This document shows, piece by piece, positions 22,564 to 30,399 of a stretch of 37,266 nt of DNA. Every line of letters starts with the position of its first letter. Within the stretch, counting starts at the first letter, position 1. The DNA lies in assembly GCA_964473205.1 (NCBI GenBank), contig CAYYOK010000022.1:1-37266 (forward strand), written 5' to 3'. This DNA is from CAYMRL01 sp964473205. Lineage in GTDB: Bacteria; Deinococcota; Deinococci; Deinococcales; Trueperaceae. The position numbers and the translations under genes are program-made. The notes below the pieces were generated by a model, which had not been told where the DNA came from, made no database searches, and saw nothing but the letters and a program-made list of their open reading frames with translations.

Positions 22564-23442
22564 CTAGCCCTTGACCCCGCTGAGGACCACGCCCTCGATG
22601 ATCTGGCGTTGGAACAGGATGAACGCGATCAGCACCGGCACGATGCCAAGCGCCGAGGCCGTCATGATCAGGTGCCAGGCCGCGCCGGCCTCGCCCGAGA
22701 AGGCCGAGATGCCGACCGGCACGGTGCGCATGGCGCTCGACTGGATCGAGACGAGCGGCCACAGGTAGGCGTTCCAGTTGCCGATGAAGGCGAAGATGCC
22801 CAGCGCCGCAAGGCCGGGTCCGACCAGCGGCATGCCGATGCGCAGGAACAGGCCGGGCTCTGACACTCCGTCGATGCGGCCGGCGTCGAACAGGTCGCGC
22901 GGCAGCGTGCTGAAGAACTGCCGCATCAGGAAGACGCCGAAGCCGGGGATCAGGCCGGGGAACATCAGGCCCCAGTGGGTGCTGATCCAGCCGAGGTTGC
23001 TGGCCATCACGTACCAGGGGATGATCAGCATCTCGGTTGGGATCATCAGCGTCGAGAGGATGGCGATGAAGATGATGTTCTTGCCGGGGAAGCGCAGCAG
23101 CGCGAGCACGTAGCCGACGAGCGAGCAGAACAGCAGCACCGAGGCCGTCGTGCCGACCGCGACGATCAGGCTGTTGAGGAACCAGCGCGGGAACGCCGTG
23201 CGGGTCAGCACCTCGAGGTAGTTCGCGATCGTGAACTTCGATGGCCAGAAGCTGGTGCTGATGACCTCGCGAGCGTCCTTCATCGTGCTGATGAGCATCC
23301 ACAGGAACGGGAAGACCATCGCGATGGCTCCGACGCTCAACAGCACGTAGGCGATGACCGTGGCGGGATCGGCCCGCCGCCGGGGGCGGGCGCGGACGCT
23401 CTCAGTCAGCGCGCGGCGAGCTGTGCTGACGGTCGGGATCAT
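22564..23442 (-). CDS. ABC transporter permease, MalG type
   Basis: Second permease of a CUT1 sugar importer, 292 aa with about six membrane spans. It has the N-terminal VFPFLWMLISTMKDAREVI and YLEVLTRTAFPRWFLNSLIVA. The EAA coupling loop is LFDAGRIDGVSEPGLFLRIGMPLVGP, and the C-terminal FILFQRQIIEGVVLSGVKG is diagnostic for MalG-like subunits. ATG 23442 overlaps the stop of the preceding permease gene (ATGA), giving coupled translation. No ATPase gene follows, which is common because CUT1 systems often share an MsmK-type ATPase encoded elsewhere. Confidence 0.95.
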   Translation of the reverse strand: MIPTVSTARRALTESVRARPRRRADPATVIAYVLLSVGAIAMVFPFLWMLISTMKDAREVISTSFWPSKFTIANYLEVLTRTAFPRWFLNSLIVAVGTTASVLLFCSLVGYVLALLRFPGKNIIFIAILSTLMIPTEMLIIPWYVMASNLGWISTHWGLMFPGLIPGFGVFLMRQFFSTLPRDLFDAGRIDGVSEPGLFLRIGMPLVGPGLAALGIFAFIGNWNAYLWPLVSIQSSAMRTVPVGISAFSGEAGAAWHLIMTASALGIVPVLIAFILFQRQIIEGVVLSGVKG

Positions 23443-24413
23443 CCGTACTCCACCCGCCTCTGGGTCAGCTTGAGCTGGATCAGCGTGATCGTCAGGATGA
23501 TGACGAACATGACGACGGTGACCGCGGCGGCGTAGCCGAGGCGGTGGCGCTGGAACGCCTCCTCGTACATGTAGAGCGCGAGAGATAGGGTGCGGTCGAG
23601 CGGTCCGCCAGGATCGTTGAAGCTGATGTTGACGATCTGGTCGAAGAGCTGCAGCGCGTTGATGGTCGTGATCACGACCGCGAAGACCATCGTGGCGTTC
23701 AGCAGCGGGATCGTCACGTGACGGAAGATCTGCCAGCGATTCGCCCCGTCGATGCGCGCCGCCTCGTAGTAGATACGCGGGATGCCCTGCAACCCGGCCA
23801 TGAAGATGACGATCTGGAAGCCCAGCTGCTGCCACACGACGACGACGGCGACGGCGCCGAGCGCCAGCTCGGGGTTGCGCAGCCAGTTCTGAGGAGTGAC
23901 GGCGAGGAAACCCAGCCCGATAGAGTCGGCGAACTCCGCCCAGCGCACCAGGAGCACGTTGATGACGCCGCGCTGGTTGTACATCCAGCCCCACACCCAG
24001 GCGATGGCGACGGCGGGCGTGATGTACGGAGCGAAGTAGATGGCCCTGAACAGCCCTCTGCCGCGCCCGATCGCCTGCAGCAGCAGCGCGATGGCGAGGC
24101 CCAGCACGATCGAGGCCGGCACCGTGATCACGGTGTACATCAGGGTGTTCTTCAGCGCCTGGTGGAACGTCGGGTTGCTCAGCAGCTCGCGGTAGTAGTC
24201 GAGGCCGATGAAGCGGCGGGCCGCCGGGTCGACGTGCCAGGTGAAGAGCGACAGCCGCAAGGACTGGATCGCAGGCCAGAACCGCACCGTGGCGTAGAAG
24301 AAGAGCGGCACGGCCAGCAGGACGTAGGCCCAGATAGCCTCGCGCTGCGCGAGCGACAGCGCACGGCGTCTCGGCGCTCTGGCTGCTGCTGTCGCTCCAG
24401 GCTGCGGCTGCAA
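23439..24413 (-). CDS. ABC transporter permease, MalF/UgpA type
   Basis: First permease of the CUT1 importer, 324 aa. Typical features are YVLLAVPLFFYATVRFWPAIQSLRLSLF, the FIGLDYYRELLSNPTFHQALKNTL domain, and the coupling loop YEAARIDGANRWQIFRHVTIPLL. The tail is FQRHRLGYAAAVTVVMFVIIL. The start appears to be TTG 24413, because AGGAGA sits about 5 nt upstream and no closer ATG or GTG exists. A rare TTG start after the hairpins would lower permease output relative to the binding protein. Its TGA overlaps the malG-like ATG. Confidence 0.93.
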   Translation of the reverse strand: MQPQPGATAAARAPRRRALSLAQREAIWAYVLLAVPLFFYATVRFWPAIQSLRLSLFTWHVDPAARRFIGLDYYRELLSNPTFHQALKNTLMYTVITVPASIVLGLAIALLLQAIGRGRGLFRAIYFAPYITPAVAIAWVWGWMYNQRGVINVLLVRWAEFADSIGLGFLAVTPQNWLRNPELALGAVAVVVVWQQLGFQIVIFMAGLQGIPRIYYEAARIDGANRWQIFRHVTIPLLNATMVFAVVITTINALQLFDQIVNISFNDPGGPLDRTLSLALYMYEEAFQRHRLGYAAAVTVVMFVIILTITLIQLKLTQRRVEYG

Positions 24414-24466
24414 GCGGCTCTCCTAGGGTGAGGCGCCCATGTGCGGGCGCCGTTATAGCTTCGATG

Positions 24467-24500
24467 TCGCGGGCGCGCCGTGGAGAGCGCGCGCCCGCGA
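24467..24500 (-). terminator. intercistronic stem-loop after sugar-binding-protein gene
   Basis: TCGCGGGCGCG and CGCGCCCGCGA (24467-24477 with 24490-24500) form a perfect 11-bp stem with a 12-nt loop. A smaller hairpin (GGCGCCC/GGGCGCC, 24432-24451) follows. The rest of 24414-24554 shows no gene. Confidence 0.55.
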
Positions 24501-24554
24501 CCGATTCAGCGTGTCTGGCTCGAGGCTACCCGCTGCGCGCGGGCGCCTGGAGGC

Positions 24555-25802
24555 TCAGCGGAACTGGTTCCAGATCGCCTGGTCCTGCTCGGCGGCGAGG
24601 CGGATCGACTCGCCGGGGCTCATGCCCTCGAGCAGGACGCGGTTGATGGCGTCGAGGTAGACGTTGCGCTGGGCGACCTCGTCGACGAACTGCGTGGCCT
24701 CGGCGTAGGCGAGACCGGCCAGGAACGGTCCGTAGACCGGATCGCTGGCGAGGGCCGGGTCGTCGAGGAGGCTGCGAGCCGCAGGCAGCTCACCGACGAT
24801 GTCGAGCCACAGACGCATCGCGTCCTCGGAGGTCACGAACTTGATGAACCTGGCAGCGGCCTCGAGCTTGGCAGGGTCGCGGGTGGCGTTCGGCGTGATG
24901 CCGTTCATGAAGAACGAGCCGAAGTTCGACTGCACGCCGTTGTCGAAGGTCGGCAGCTCGGCGACGCCCCAGTCGAACTGCGCACCGTTGTTGACCGCAC
25001 CGATGGCGAACGAGCCGTCGATGATCATCCCGATGCTCTGCTGGGTGATGAAGCCGTCGCGGTAGCCGCTGGTGCCGGGCACGAAGTTGGTGACGCCGAT
25101 GTTGTCGTTGAGCTCCCAACCGGTGAACGTGGCGAGAGCCTGCTCGCCGATGTCGTTGCCGTAGAGGACCTCACCGTCGGGCGAGAAGGGGCTGGTGCCG
25201 AGCTGGTTCATCAGCACGGTGCGCACCAGGTGATGGTCCTGACCGCCGAAGCCGTAGCCGATGCGGCTGTAGCCGAGCGCGTCACTGATGTTGATCGCCT
25301 GCGCGGCGGCGACGAACTCGTCCCAGGTGGTGGGCGGAGCGTCGGGGTCGAGCCCGACCTCGCGGAAGATGTCCTTGTTGTAGAAGAGCGCCAACGAGCG
25401 CACGGCGGTCGGCAGGCCGTAGTAGCGGCCGTCGATCTTGACCGCGTCGACCATCGGCACGAAGTAGGCCTCGACCTCCGCGGCCGGGAAGTACTCCTCG
25501 GGCAGCGGATCGATGTAGCCGGCGCGCGACCAGGCGTGCACCCAGCCGTAGAAGAGCTGCGCGACGTCAGGGCCGCTGCCGGCCGCGACGGCCGTGGGGA
25601 CCTGGGTCAGGTAGCCGTCGTAAGGGAAGGTCTCCTGCACGACGATGATGTCGGGGTTCTCGGCGTTGAACTGCGCGATGAGCTGGTTCATCGCCTCGAC
25701 GCGGGTACCGAACTCGTACTGCCAATAGGTGAGCTGTACCTGGGCCTGAGCGAAGCCCAACAGCAGCCCGGCAGCGACTACGAGACGCAACACTCGGTTC
25801 AT
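24555..25802 (-). CDS. ABC transporter substrate-binding protein, sugar family 1
   Basis: Extracytoplasmic binding protein for the CUT1 importer, 415 aa. The signal peptide (hydrophobic run ending GFAQA-QV) lacks a lipobox. The mature start QLTYWQYEFGTRVEAMNQLIAQFN, then NPDIIVVQETFPYDGYLTQVPTAVAAGSGPDV (in parts) and GRYYGLPTAVRSLALFYNKDIF, is typical of SBP_bac_1. ATG 25802 follows GAGAGGA by about 10 nt. It is the first gene of a minus-strand operon with two permeases, with a hairpin pair before the permeases. The ligand is likely an oligosaccharide or glycerol-3-phosphate-like compound, by family only. Confidence 0.94.
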   Translation of the reverse strand: MNRVLRLVVAAGLLLGFAQAQVQLTYWQYEFGTRVEAMNQLIAQFNAENPDIIVVQETFPYDGYLTQVPTAVAAGSGPDVAQLFYGWVHAWSRAGYIDPLPEEYFPAAEVEAYFVPMVDAVKIDGRYYGLPTAVRSLALFYNKDIFREVGLDPDAPPTTWDEFVAAAQAINISDALGYSRIGYGFGGQDHHLVRTVLMNQLGTSPFSPDGEVLYGNDIGEQALATFTGWELNDNIGVTNFVPGTSGYRDGFITQQSIGMIIDGSFAIGAVNNGAQFDWGVAELPTFDNGVQSNFGSFFMNGITPNATRDPAKLEAAARFIKFVTSEDAMRLWLDIVGELPAARSLLDDPALASDPVYGPFLAGLAYAEATQFVDEVAQRNVYLDAINRVLLEGMSPGESIRLAAEQDQAIWNQFR

Positions 25803-25842
25803 TCGCTAGTCGTCCTCTCTCGGGGCTTGCCAGCCCCGCCCT

Positions 25843-25857
25843 CTCGATTGGTTGGAT
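25843..25857. promoter_or_regulatory. small inverted repeat upstream of the sugar importer
   Basis: GTTGG and CCAAC are inverted across 5 bp in the leader of the binding-protein gene, downstream of a TATCAT candidate -10 (near 25877). It could be an operator for a LacI-type repressor, but the arms are short. Confidence 0.25.
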
Positions 25858-25940
25858 AGCCCAACGAGGTAGATGATACTTCGTATGACGGCCGTGACGG
25901 TCGCGTGGATGAAGGCATCGTGAGCGAAAGGACCGTTGAC

Positions 25941-25986
25941 GCCTGGCTGCCCGGCTTCGACGGCCGAGTGGCGTTGCCTCCGAAGA
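25941..25986. repeat. partial duplicate of the amidohydrolase 3' end
   Basis: This 46-bp segment matches 26004-26049 at 41 positions, and the copies start 63 bp apart. The 26004 copy holds the last codons and stop of the amidohydrolase gene. Here the stop codon is changed to CAG on the minus strand. It looks like the remnant of a tandem duplication. Confidence 0.75.
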
Positions 25987-26005
25987 AGAACAGGCGCGGT
26001 GTCGC

Positions 26006-26947
26006 CTAGCTGCCCAGCTTCAACAACCGAGTGGCGTTGCCTCCGAAGATCGACGCGATGTCCTCCTCGGGCATGTTCATCGTGTAGCAGGCGCGCAGCT
26101 GGTCTTGCAGGTAGCGCAGCGAGAAGCCGCGCGGGAACGCGGCCGAGTCGGTCCCGAAGACGATGCGGTCGGGGCCGAGCGTCTCGTACGCCTTGCGGAA
26201 CAGGTCCTCGAGCGTCAGCGGGTACGGCATCCAACGCATCCACTGATTGCTGCCCGAGGTGTCGACGTGGATGTTCGGCAGGCTCCAGGCGAGCGCCAGC
26301 ACGTCGGCCCAGGTGTTCACGCCGAAGTGGGGGATGATGAACGGGATCTGCGGGAAGTCCCTCGCCACCTCGAAGAGCGAGAGCGGGCTGAGGCGAGGGT
26401 GCGACACCAGGCCCCCGCCGCGCCCCAGCCAGCCGAAGTGGATCAGGACGGGCAGGCGCCTCTCGGCGCAGAACTCCCAGACGTCGCGCACGCTCGGGTC
26501 CTCGAAGGGAATCTCGACTCTGGGACCGAGCAGCTTGTAGCCCCTGAGGCCCAGCTCGTCGACGGCGCGCCTGAGCTCGGCTCCGGCGCCGGGCAGCAGC
26601 GCGTGGTGGGCGAAGCCCGAGAAACGTCCCGGGTGACGCCTGACGATGCTGGCGAGCAGGTCGTTGGTCTGCGCCGAGACGAAGTTGACGGTGCTGACCC
26701 CGTGCTTGTCGAGCTCGGCCAGCCAGCGGTCGGCGGCCGCGTCGATCTGCTCCGGAGTCTTGGCGAGAGGCTCAGACGGCTCCGTCGACCACTCCTTGTT
26801 CATGCGCGCCATCCGGCTCGAGGCGTACTCGTCGAGCAGCGGGTTCAGCTCGAGCCTCACGCCGGGGTAGCGCAGGGAGTTCACCACCGGGAAGTGCGCG
26901 TGGACGTCGACGATCGGGAAGGGGCGCTCTGTTCTCTCAGCAGGCAT
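26006..26947 (-). CDS. amidohydrolase-2 family metal-dependent hydrolase
   Basis: TIM-barrel hydrolase or decarboxylase of the Amidohydro_2 family, 313 aa. IVDVHAHFP holds the HxH metal pair. LIHFGWLG has the first barrel His, FIIPHFGV the second, and DRIVFGTDSAAFP the metal-binding Asp. The family covers hydrolases and nonoxidative decarboxylases such as ACMSD; which one cannot be said. The ATG at 26947 has GGAGG about 9 nt upstream; an open frame continues upstream only as antisense to the arsR gene. Operator-like palindromes start 56 bp upstream and could also affect it. Its 3' end is partly duplicated just downstream. Confidence 0.9.
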   Translation of the reverse strand: MPAERTERPFPIVDVHAHFPVVNSLRYPGVRLELNPLLDEYASSRMARMNKEWSTEPSEPLAKTPEQIDAAADRWLAELDKHGVSTVNFVSAQTNDLLASIVRRHPGRFSGFAHHALLPGAGAELRRAVDELGLRGYKLLGPRVEIPFEDPSVRDVWEFCAERRLPVLIHFGWLGRGGGLVSHPRLSPLSLFEVARDFPQIPFIIPHFGVNTWADVLALAWSLPNIHVDTSGSNQWMRWMPYPLTLEDLFRKAYETLGPDRIVFGTDSAAFPRGFSLRYLQDQLRACYTMNMPEEDIASIFGGNATRLLKLGS

Positions 26948-27002
26948 CTGACGGGGCCTCCAGACCGGGGGAATATACCTTGTCGCGGCCCGGGGCGGTT
27001 TC

Positions 27003-27018
27003 TCAACCGTTCGGTTGA
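27003..27018. promoter_or_regulatory. operator O1 of the arsR operon
   Basis: TCAACC-GTTC-GGTTGA. Its right half shares bases with the -35 box TTGACT (27015-27020). It is identical in arms to O2. Confidence 0.65.
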
Positions 27019-27043
27019 CTATCCAAGGGCGGCGCTGTACTCT
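27015..27043 (+). promoter_or_regulatory. promoter of arsR with full -35 and -10
   Basis: TTGACT (27015-27020), a 17-bp spacer and TACTCT (27038-27043). The -10 ends 7 nt before ATG 27051, so transcription should begin at or next to the A of the start codon. Confidence 0.7.
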
Positions 27044-27059
27044 CAACCACATGGTTGAG
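27042..27059. promoter_or_regulatory. operator O2 of the arsR operon
   Basis: CTCAACC-ACAT-GGTTGAG contains the ATG (27051-27053) and shares bases with the -10. Its centre is 40 bp from that of O1, about four helical turns, placing both on the same DNA face. Confidence 0.65.
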
Positions 27060-27392
27060 CATCTAGCTCGTGACGACGGTCTCGGCGCGGTCTTCCACGC
27101 GCTCTCGGACACCAGCCGGCGCCAGATGGTGTCGGCGCTCAGCGAGAAGAAGGCTTTGACGGTCGGAGAGCTGGCGGCTCCCCTGCCGATCTCGTTGGCC
27201 GCCGCGTCCAAGCACCTGCGGGTGCTGGAGCGCGCCGGCCTGGTCTCGCGCAAGGTCGAGGGCCGCCGCCACGTCTGCCGCCTCGAGCGGGCACCTCTCG
27301 CGAGCGCCGAAGCGTGGCTGGCGCACTACCGCAGGTTCTGGGGCGAGAGGCTCGACCTGCTCGAGGCGCGGCTGTCGGAGGAGGGCCAGTGA
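27051..27392 (+). CDS. ArsR-family winged-helix repressor
   Basis: DNA-binding repressor of 113 aa. The helix-turn-helix is LTVGELAAPLPISLAAASKHLRVLERAGLVSRKVEGRRHVCRL. DTSRRQMVSALSEKK precedes it and EAWLAHYRRFW follows, a layout known from ArsR proteins paired with AHSA1/SRPBCC partners. Metal-sensing Cys motifs are absent, so the signal is probably not a metal. ATG 27051 was chosen because homology begins there and the -10 ends 7 nt upstream; a longer frame from 27015 would include the promoter. Two palindromes over the promoter suggest tight autorepression. The TGA overlaps the next gene's GTG. Confidence 0.94.
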   Translation: MVEHLARDDGLGAVFHALSDTSRRQMVSALSEKKALTVGELAAPLPISLAAASKHLRVLERAGLVSRKVEGRRHVCRLERAPLASAEAWLAHYRRFWGERLDLLEARLSEEGQ

Positions 27393-29089
27393 CCACGCGA
27401 CACGGAGAGCTGATCGGCCCGGGAGCGATCCGCTTCGAGCGCCTGCTCCCAGGCCCGATAGAGCGCGTGTGGGACTACCTGACGCAGCGCGAGCTGCGGC
27501 GCACCTGGCTCGCCGACGGACCGATGGAGCTGGAGCGAGGCGGCGCGGTGCGGCTGGTGTTCCGCAACGACGAGCTGAACGAGCACAGGGAGACCGCCCC
27601 GGAGCGCTACTCGGGCCCGGATGCCGGCTACGACTCCGGTGAGCACGTTCGGGCGCCGGGGGTCATCACCGCGTGCGAGCCGCCGCGGCTCCTCGCCTTC
27701 ACCTGGGAGGACCCCGGCGTCGTCTCGGAGGTGAGCTTCGAGCTCGAGGCACGGGGCGAGCAGGTGAGCCTGGTGCTGATCCACCGGCGCCTCGCCGGCA
27801 GGGAGATGCTGCTGAGCGTCGCCGCCGGCTGGCACACCCATCTCGACTTCCTCTACGCGCGGCTCTCGGGCGGAGAGCCGCCCCTCTTCTGGAGCTCTCA
27901 CGCGGCGCGGGAGGGCGAGTACGGCACGCGACTCGACGACCGCGGAGGCTGGAACGGCCACGCCGACTCGGTCGGCACCGGCGCGCTGCGCTTCGAGCGG
28001 TCGCTGCCCGGGCCGGTGGAGCGCGTCTGGGACTACCTGGTCAAGCCCGAGCTGAGGCGCACCTGGCTGGCGGACGGCGCGATGGAGCTGCGGGTCGGCG
28101 GCGAGATCGAGATGGTGTGGCGCAACGAGGAGATCGGCGACCGCACCGAAAGAGCGCCGGAGCGCTACCTGAGCCTCAGCGGCTACCGCTGCACCGGCGT
28201 GGTGACGGCCTGCGAGCCGCCCAGCCTGCTGGCCTTCACCTGGGACGAGCCAGGCTCCAGCTCCGAGATACGCATCGAGCTCTCGGAGATCGAAGCTGCG
28301 GCAGGACGGAACTTAGAGCAGGCGCCCGAACGGGCGCGGGGGCAGGTGAGGCTGGTCCTCACCCACACGCGCCTGAGGAGCCGCGGCTCGGTCGAGGGCA
28401 CGGCCACCGGCTGGCACACCCACCTCGAGTTCCTGCGCGCCCAGCTCGAAGGAGGCTCCGCGCTTCCCTCCTACTGGTCCGTCCACGAGCGCTACGAGCG
28501 GCTCTACCGCGGCTGGCCGAGCGAGGAGGACGCGGTCCGGCCGCCGGAAGGCCACGGCCTCCTGGTGGCGCTGGCGGGCGGCGGCTGGAAGCTCGAGTTC
28601 GAGCGCCGCTACCGCGCGCCGTTGGCGAAGGTCTGGCGCGCCGTCACCGAGCCGGAGTGGCTCGACGCCTGGTACCCCGCCGAGCTGCGCTTCGAAGGAG
28701 CGGTCGGCGGTGCGCTGACCGAGACGTTCAGGGCCGAGGACGGCTCGGAGGCCGGGGTGGTGAGAGGCCGCGTCACCGCCTACGAGCCGCCGCGCCTGCT
28801 CGCCTTCGAGATCGAGGGCGACCCCGGCAGCGAGCACGCCGTGCTCCGCAACCCGCAGAGCATCCGCATCGAGCTGCGCGAGGGCGAGAACGCCGGTGAG
28901 GACGCCGGCCAGACCGAACTCAGGTTCACCCACTTCTTCGCGGCAGCCGAGCTCGCGACCAGCGTCGCGCCGGGATGGCACTACTGCCTGGAGTTCCTCG
29001 CGGCGCACCTGGGCGAGGCGCCCTCGCCCGCCGAGGGTCTGGACGGAGAGTTGAGGGCTTGGTACCGCGCTTGGCTCAAGAGGAGCTAG
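27389..29089 (+). CDS. triple-domain SRPBCC (AHSA1/CalC-like) protein
   Basis: Soluble protein of 566 aa made of three tandem SRPBCC (START-like) domains: about 14-165, 198-355 and 400-540. The first two are near-copies: both begin with an RFER-LPGP-ERVWDYL block, go on with ELRRTWLADG, and end in GWHTHL-FL. The third diverges (FERRYRAPLAKVWRAVTEP, ending GWHYCLEFLAAHL). Each domain has the TAxEPPxLLAF strand of AHSA1 proteins, which bind hydrophobic ligands or Hsp90. ArsR partners usually carry one domain. GTG 27389 overlaps the arsR stop by 4 bp (GTGA), so the two are translationally coupled. The ligand is unknown. Confidence 0.9.
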   Translation: MTTRHGELIGPGAIRFERLLPGPIERVWDYLTQRELRRTWLADGPMELERGGAVRLVFRNDELNEHRETAPERYSGPDAGYDSGEHVRAPGVITACEPPRLLAFTWEDPGVVSEVSFELEARGEQVSLVLIHRRLAGREMLLSVAAGWHTHLDFLYARLSGGEPPLFWSSHAAREGEYGTRLDDRGGWNGHADSVGTGALRFERSLPGPVERVWDYLVKPELRRTWLADGAMELRVGGEIEMVWRNEEIGDRTERAPERYLSLSGYRCTGVVTACEPPSLLAFTWDEPGSSSEIRIELSEIEAAAGRNLEQAPERARGQVRLVLTHTRLRSRGSVEGTATGWHTHLEFLRAQLEGGSALPSYWSVHERYERLYRGWPSEEDAVRPPEGHGLLVALAGGGWKLEFERRYRAPLAKVWRAVTEPEWLDAWYPAELRFEGAVGGALTETFRAEDGSEAGVVRGRVTAYEPPRLLAFEIEGDPGSEHAVLRNPQSIRIELREGENAGEDAGQTELRFTHFFAAAELATSVAPGWHYCLEFLAAHLGEAPSPAEGLDGELRAWYRAWLKRS

Positions 29090-29109
29090 ACCTTCGGCTC
29101 GCTGGCAAG

Positions 29110-29125
29110 TAGCGTACGCGGGATG
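29110..29125 (+). promoter_or_regulatory. TANNNT box of the MFS gene
   Basis: TAGCGT (29110-29115), 7 nt, ATG 29123. It lies in the 33-bp gap after the SRPBCC gene, so the MFS gene may have its own leaderless transcript. Confidence 0.45.
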
Positions 29126-30364
29126 CCCGCCAACCGCGTCTTCTACGGCTGGATAGTCGTCCTCGTGACGGTGCCGGTGCTGATGGTGGCTGCCGGCATG
29201 CGCGCCGCGCCCGGTGCCTGGCTGGTGCCGATGCGCCTCGACCTCGGCTGGTCGATCGCGTCGCTCTCGTTCGCCGGTGCCATCGGGCTGCTGGTCTTCG
29301 GCTTCAGCGGACCCGTGGCCGGCGCCTGGATCCAGCGGTTCGGCATCAGGCCCGTCGTCGGTGGGAGCCTGCTCGTCTCGGCGCTCGCCATGGCCGTCTC
29401 CAGCCAGCTTCAGACTCAGTGGCAGCTCTACCTGGTGTTCGGTCTGCTCTCAGGCCTCGCCACCGGCATGGTCGGCAGCGTGCTCGGCGCGGTCGTCTCC
29501 AACCGCTGGTTCATCCACCACCGGGGCCTGGTAGTCGGCGTGATGGGCGCCGCCACCTCGGCCGGTCAGCTCGTCTTCTTCCCGCTGCTCACGAGCTGGG
29601 CCGTCGGCTACGGCTGGCGTACGGCCGCCTTGCTGCTCGCCGGTCTCTGCCTCGTGCTGCTACCGCCGTTCCTGCTGCTCATGCGCGGCCTGCCGGCACA
29701 GCTCGGCCTCGAGCCGCTCGGCGGTACGCCGGCCAACCGGCCGCCCCCTGCGCGACCTGCTCGGGAGGTCATGGCCGTGGCGTTGCGATCGCCGGTCTTC
29801 TGGCTGCTGTGCGCGACCTTCTTCATCTGCGGTGCCTCGAGCAACGGGCTCGTCGGGCAGCACTTCATCCCCCACGCCGTCGACCACGGCTTCACCGAGA
29901 TGATGGCGGCGGGCACGCTGGCGATGATCGGCGCGTTCAACTTCGTCGGCACCATCGCCTCCGGCTGGCTCACCGACCGCTTCGACCCGCGCAAGCTGCT
30001 GCTGGTCTACTACGTAGCCCGCGGACTCAGCCTGCTGGCGCTGCCGTTCATCCAAGACCAGGCCGGCATGCTCTTCTTCGCCGTGCTGTTCGGACTCGAC
30101 TACATCGCCACCGTGCCACCGACCATCGCGCTGGCGGCCGACACCTTCGGCCGCAACAACGTCGGCGTGGTGCATGGCTGGGTCTTCGCCTCGCATCAGG
30201 TGGGCGCGTTCGCTGCCGCCTGGGGCGCAGGGTTGTTGCGCGACGCGCTTGGTGATTACGCCATGGCGTTCTTCATCGCGGGCGGGCTCGCGGTAATCGC
30301 GGGCGTGATGGCGCTGCTGATCAGACGCGGCGTGGTCGTCGCCGCCTCGCCCTCTCCCGCCTGA
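29123..30364 (+). CDS. MFS transporter, OFA/monocarboxylate-like
   Basis: Twelve-span major facilitator of 413 aa. It starts VFYGWIVVLVTVPVLMVAAGMRAAPGAWLVPM, the opening of oxalate/formate antiporter and monocarboxylate-type members. The loop 2-3 motif is RFGIRPVVGGSLL. Loop 4-5 has NRWFIHHRGLVVGVMGAATSAGQLVFFPL, and loop 8-9 has GWLTDRFDPRKLL. The substrate is probably a small organic acid, by subfamily only. It follows the arsR/SRPBCC operon by 33 bp and could be part of the same response, but it has its own -10-like box. Confidence 0.9.
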   Translation: MPANRVFYGWIVVLVTVPVLMVAAGMRAAPGAWLVPMRLDLGWSIASLSFAGAIGLLVFGFSGPVAGAWIQRFGIRPVVGGSLLVSALAMAVSSQLQTQWQLYLVFGLLSGLATGMVGSVLGAVVSNRWFIHHRGLVVGVMGAATSAGQLVFFPLLTSWAVGYGWRTAALLLAGLCLVLLPPFLLLMRGLPAQLGLEPLGGTPANRPPPARPAREVMAVALRSPVFWLLCATFFICGASSNGLVGQHFIPHAVDHGFTEMMAAGTLAMIGAFNFVGTIASGWLTDRFDPRKLLLVYYVARGLSLLALPFIQDQAGMLFFAVLFGLDYIATVPPTIALAADTFGRNNVGVVHGWVFASHQVGAFAAAWGAGLLRDALGDYAMAFFIAGGLAVIAGVMALLIRRGVVVAASPSPA

Positions 30365-30399
30365 GCGCGAACCTCCACGCGTCGGCCCGACGGACCGAG

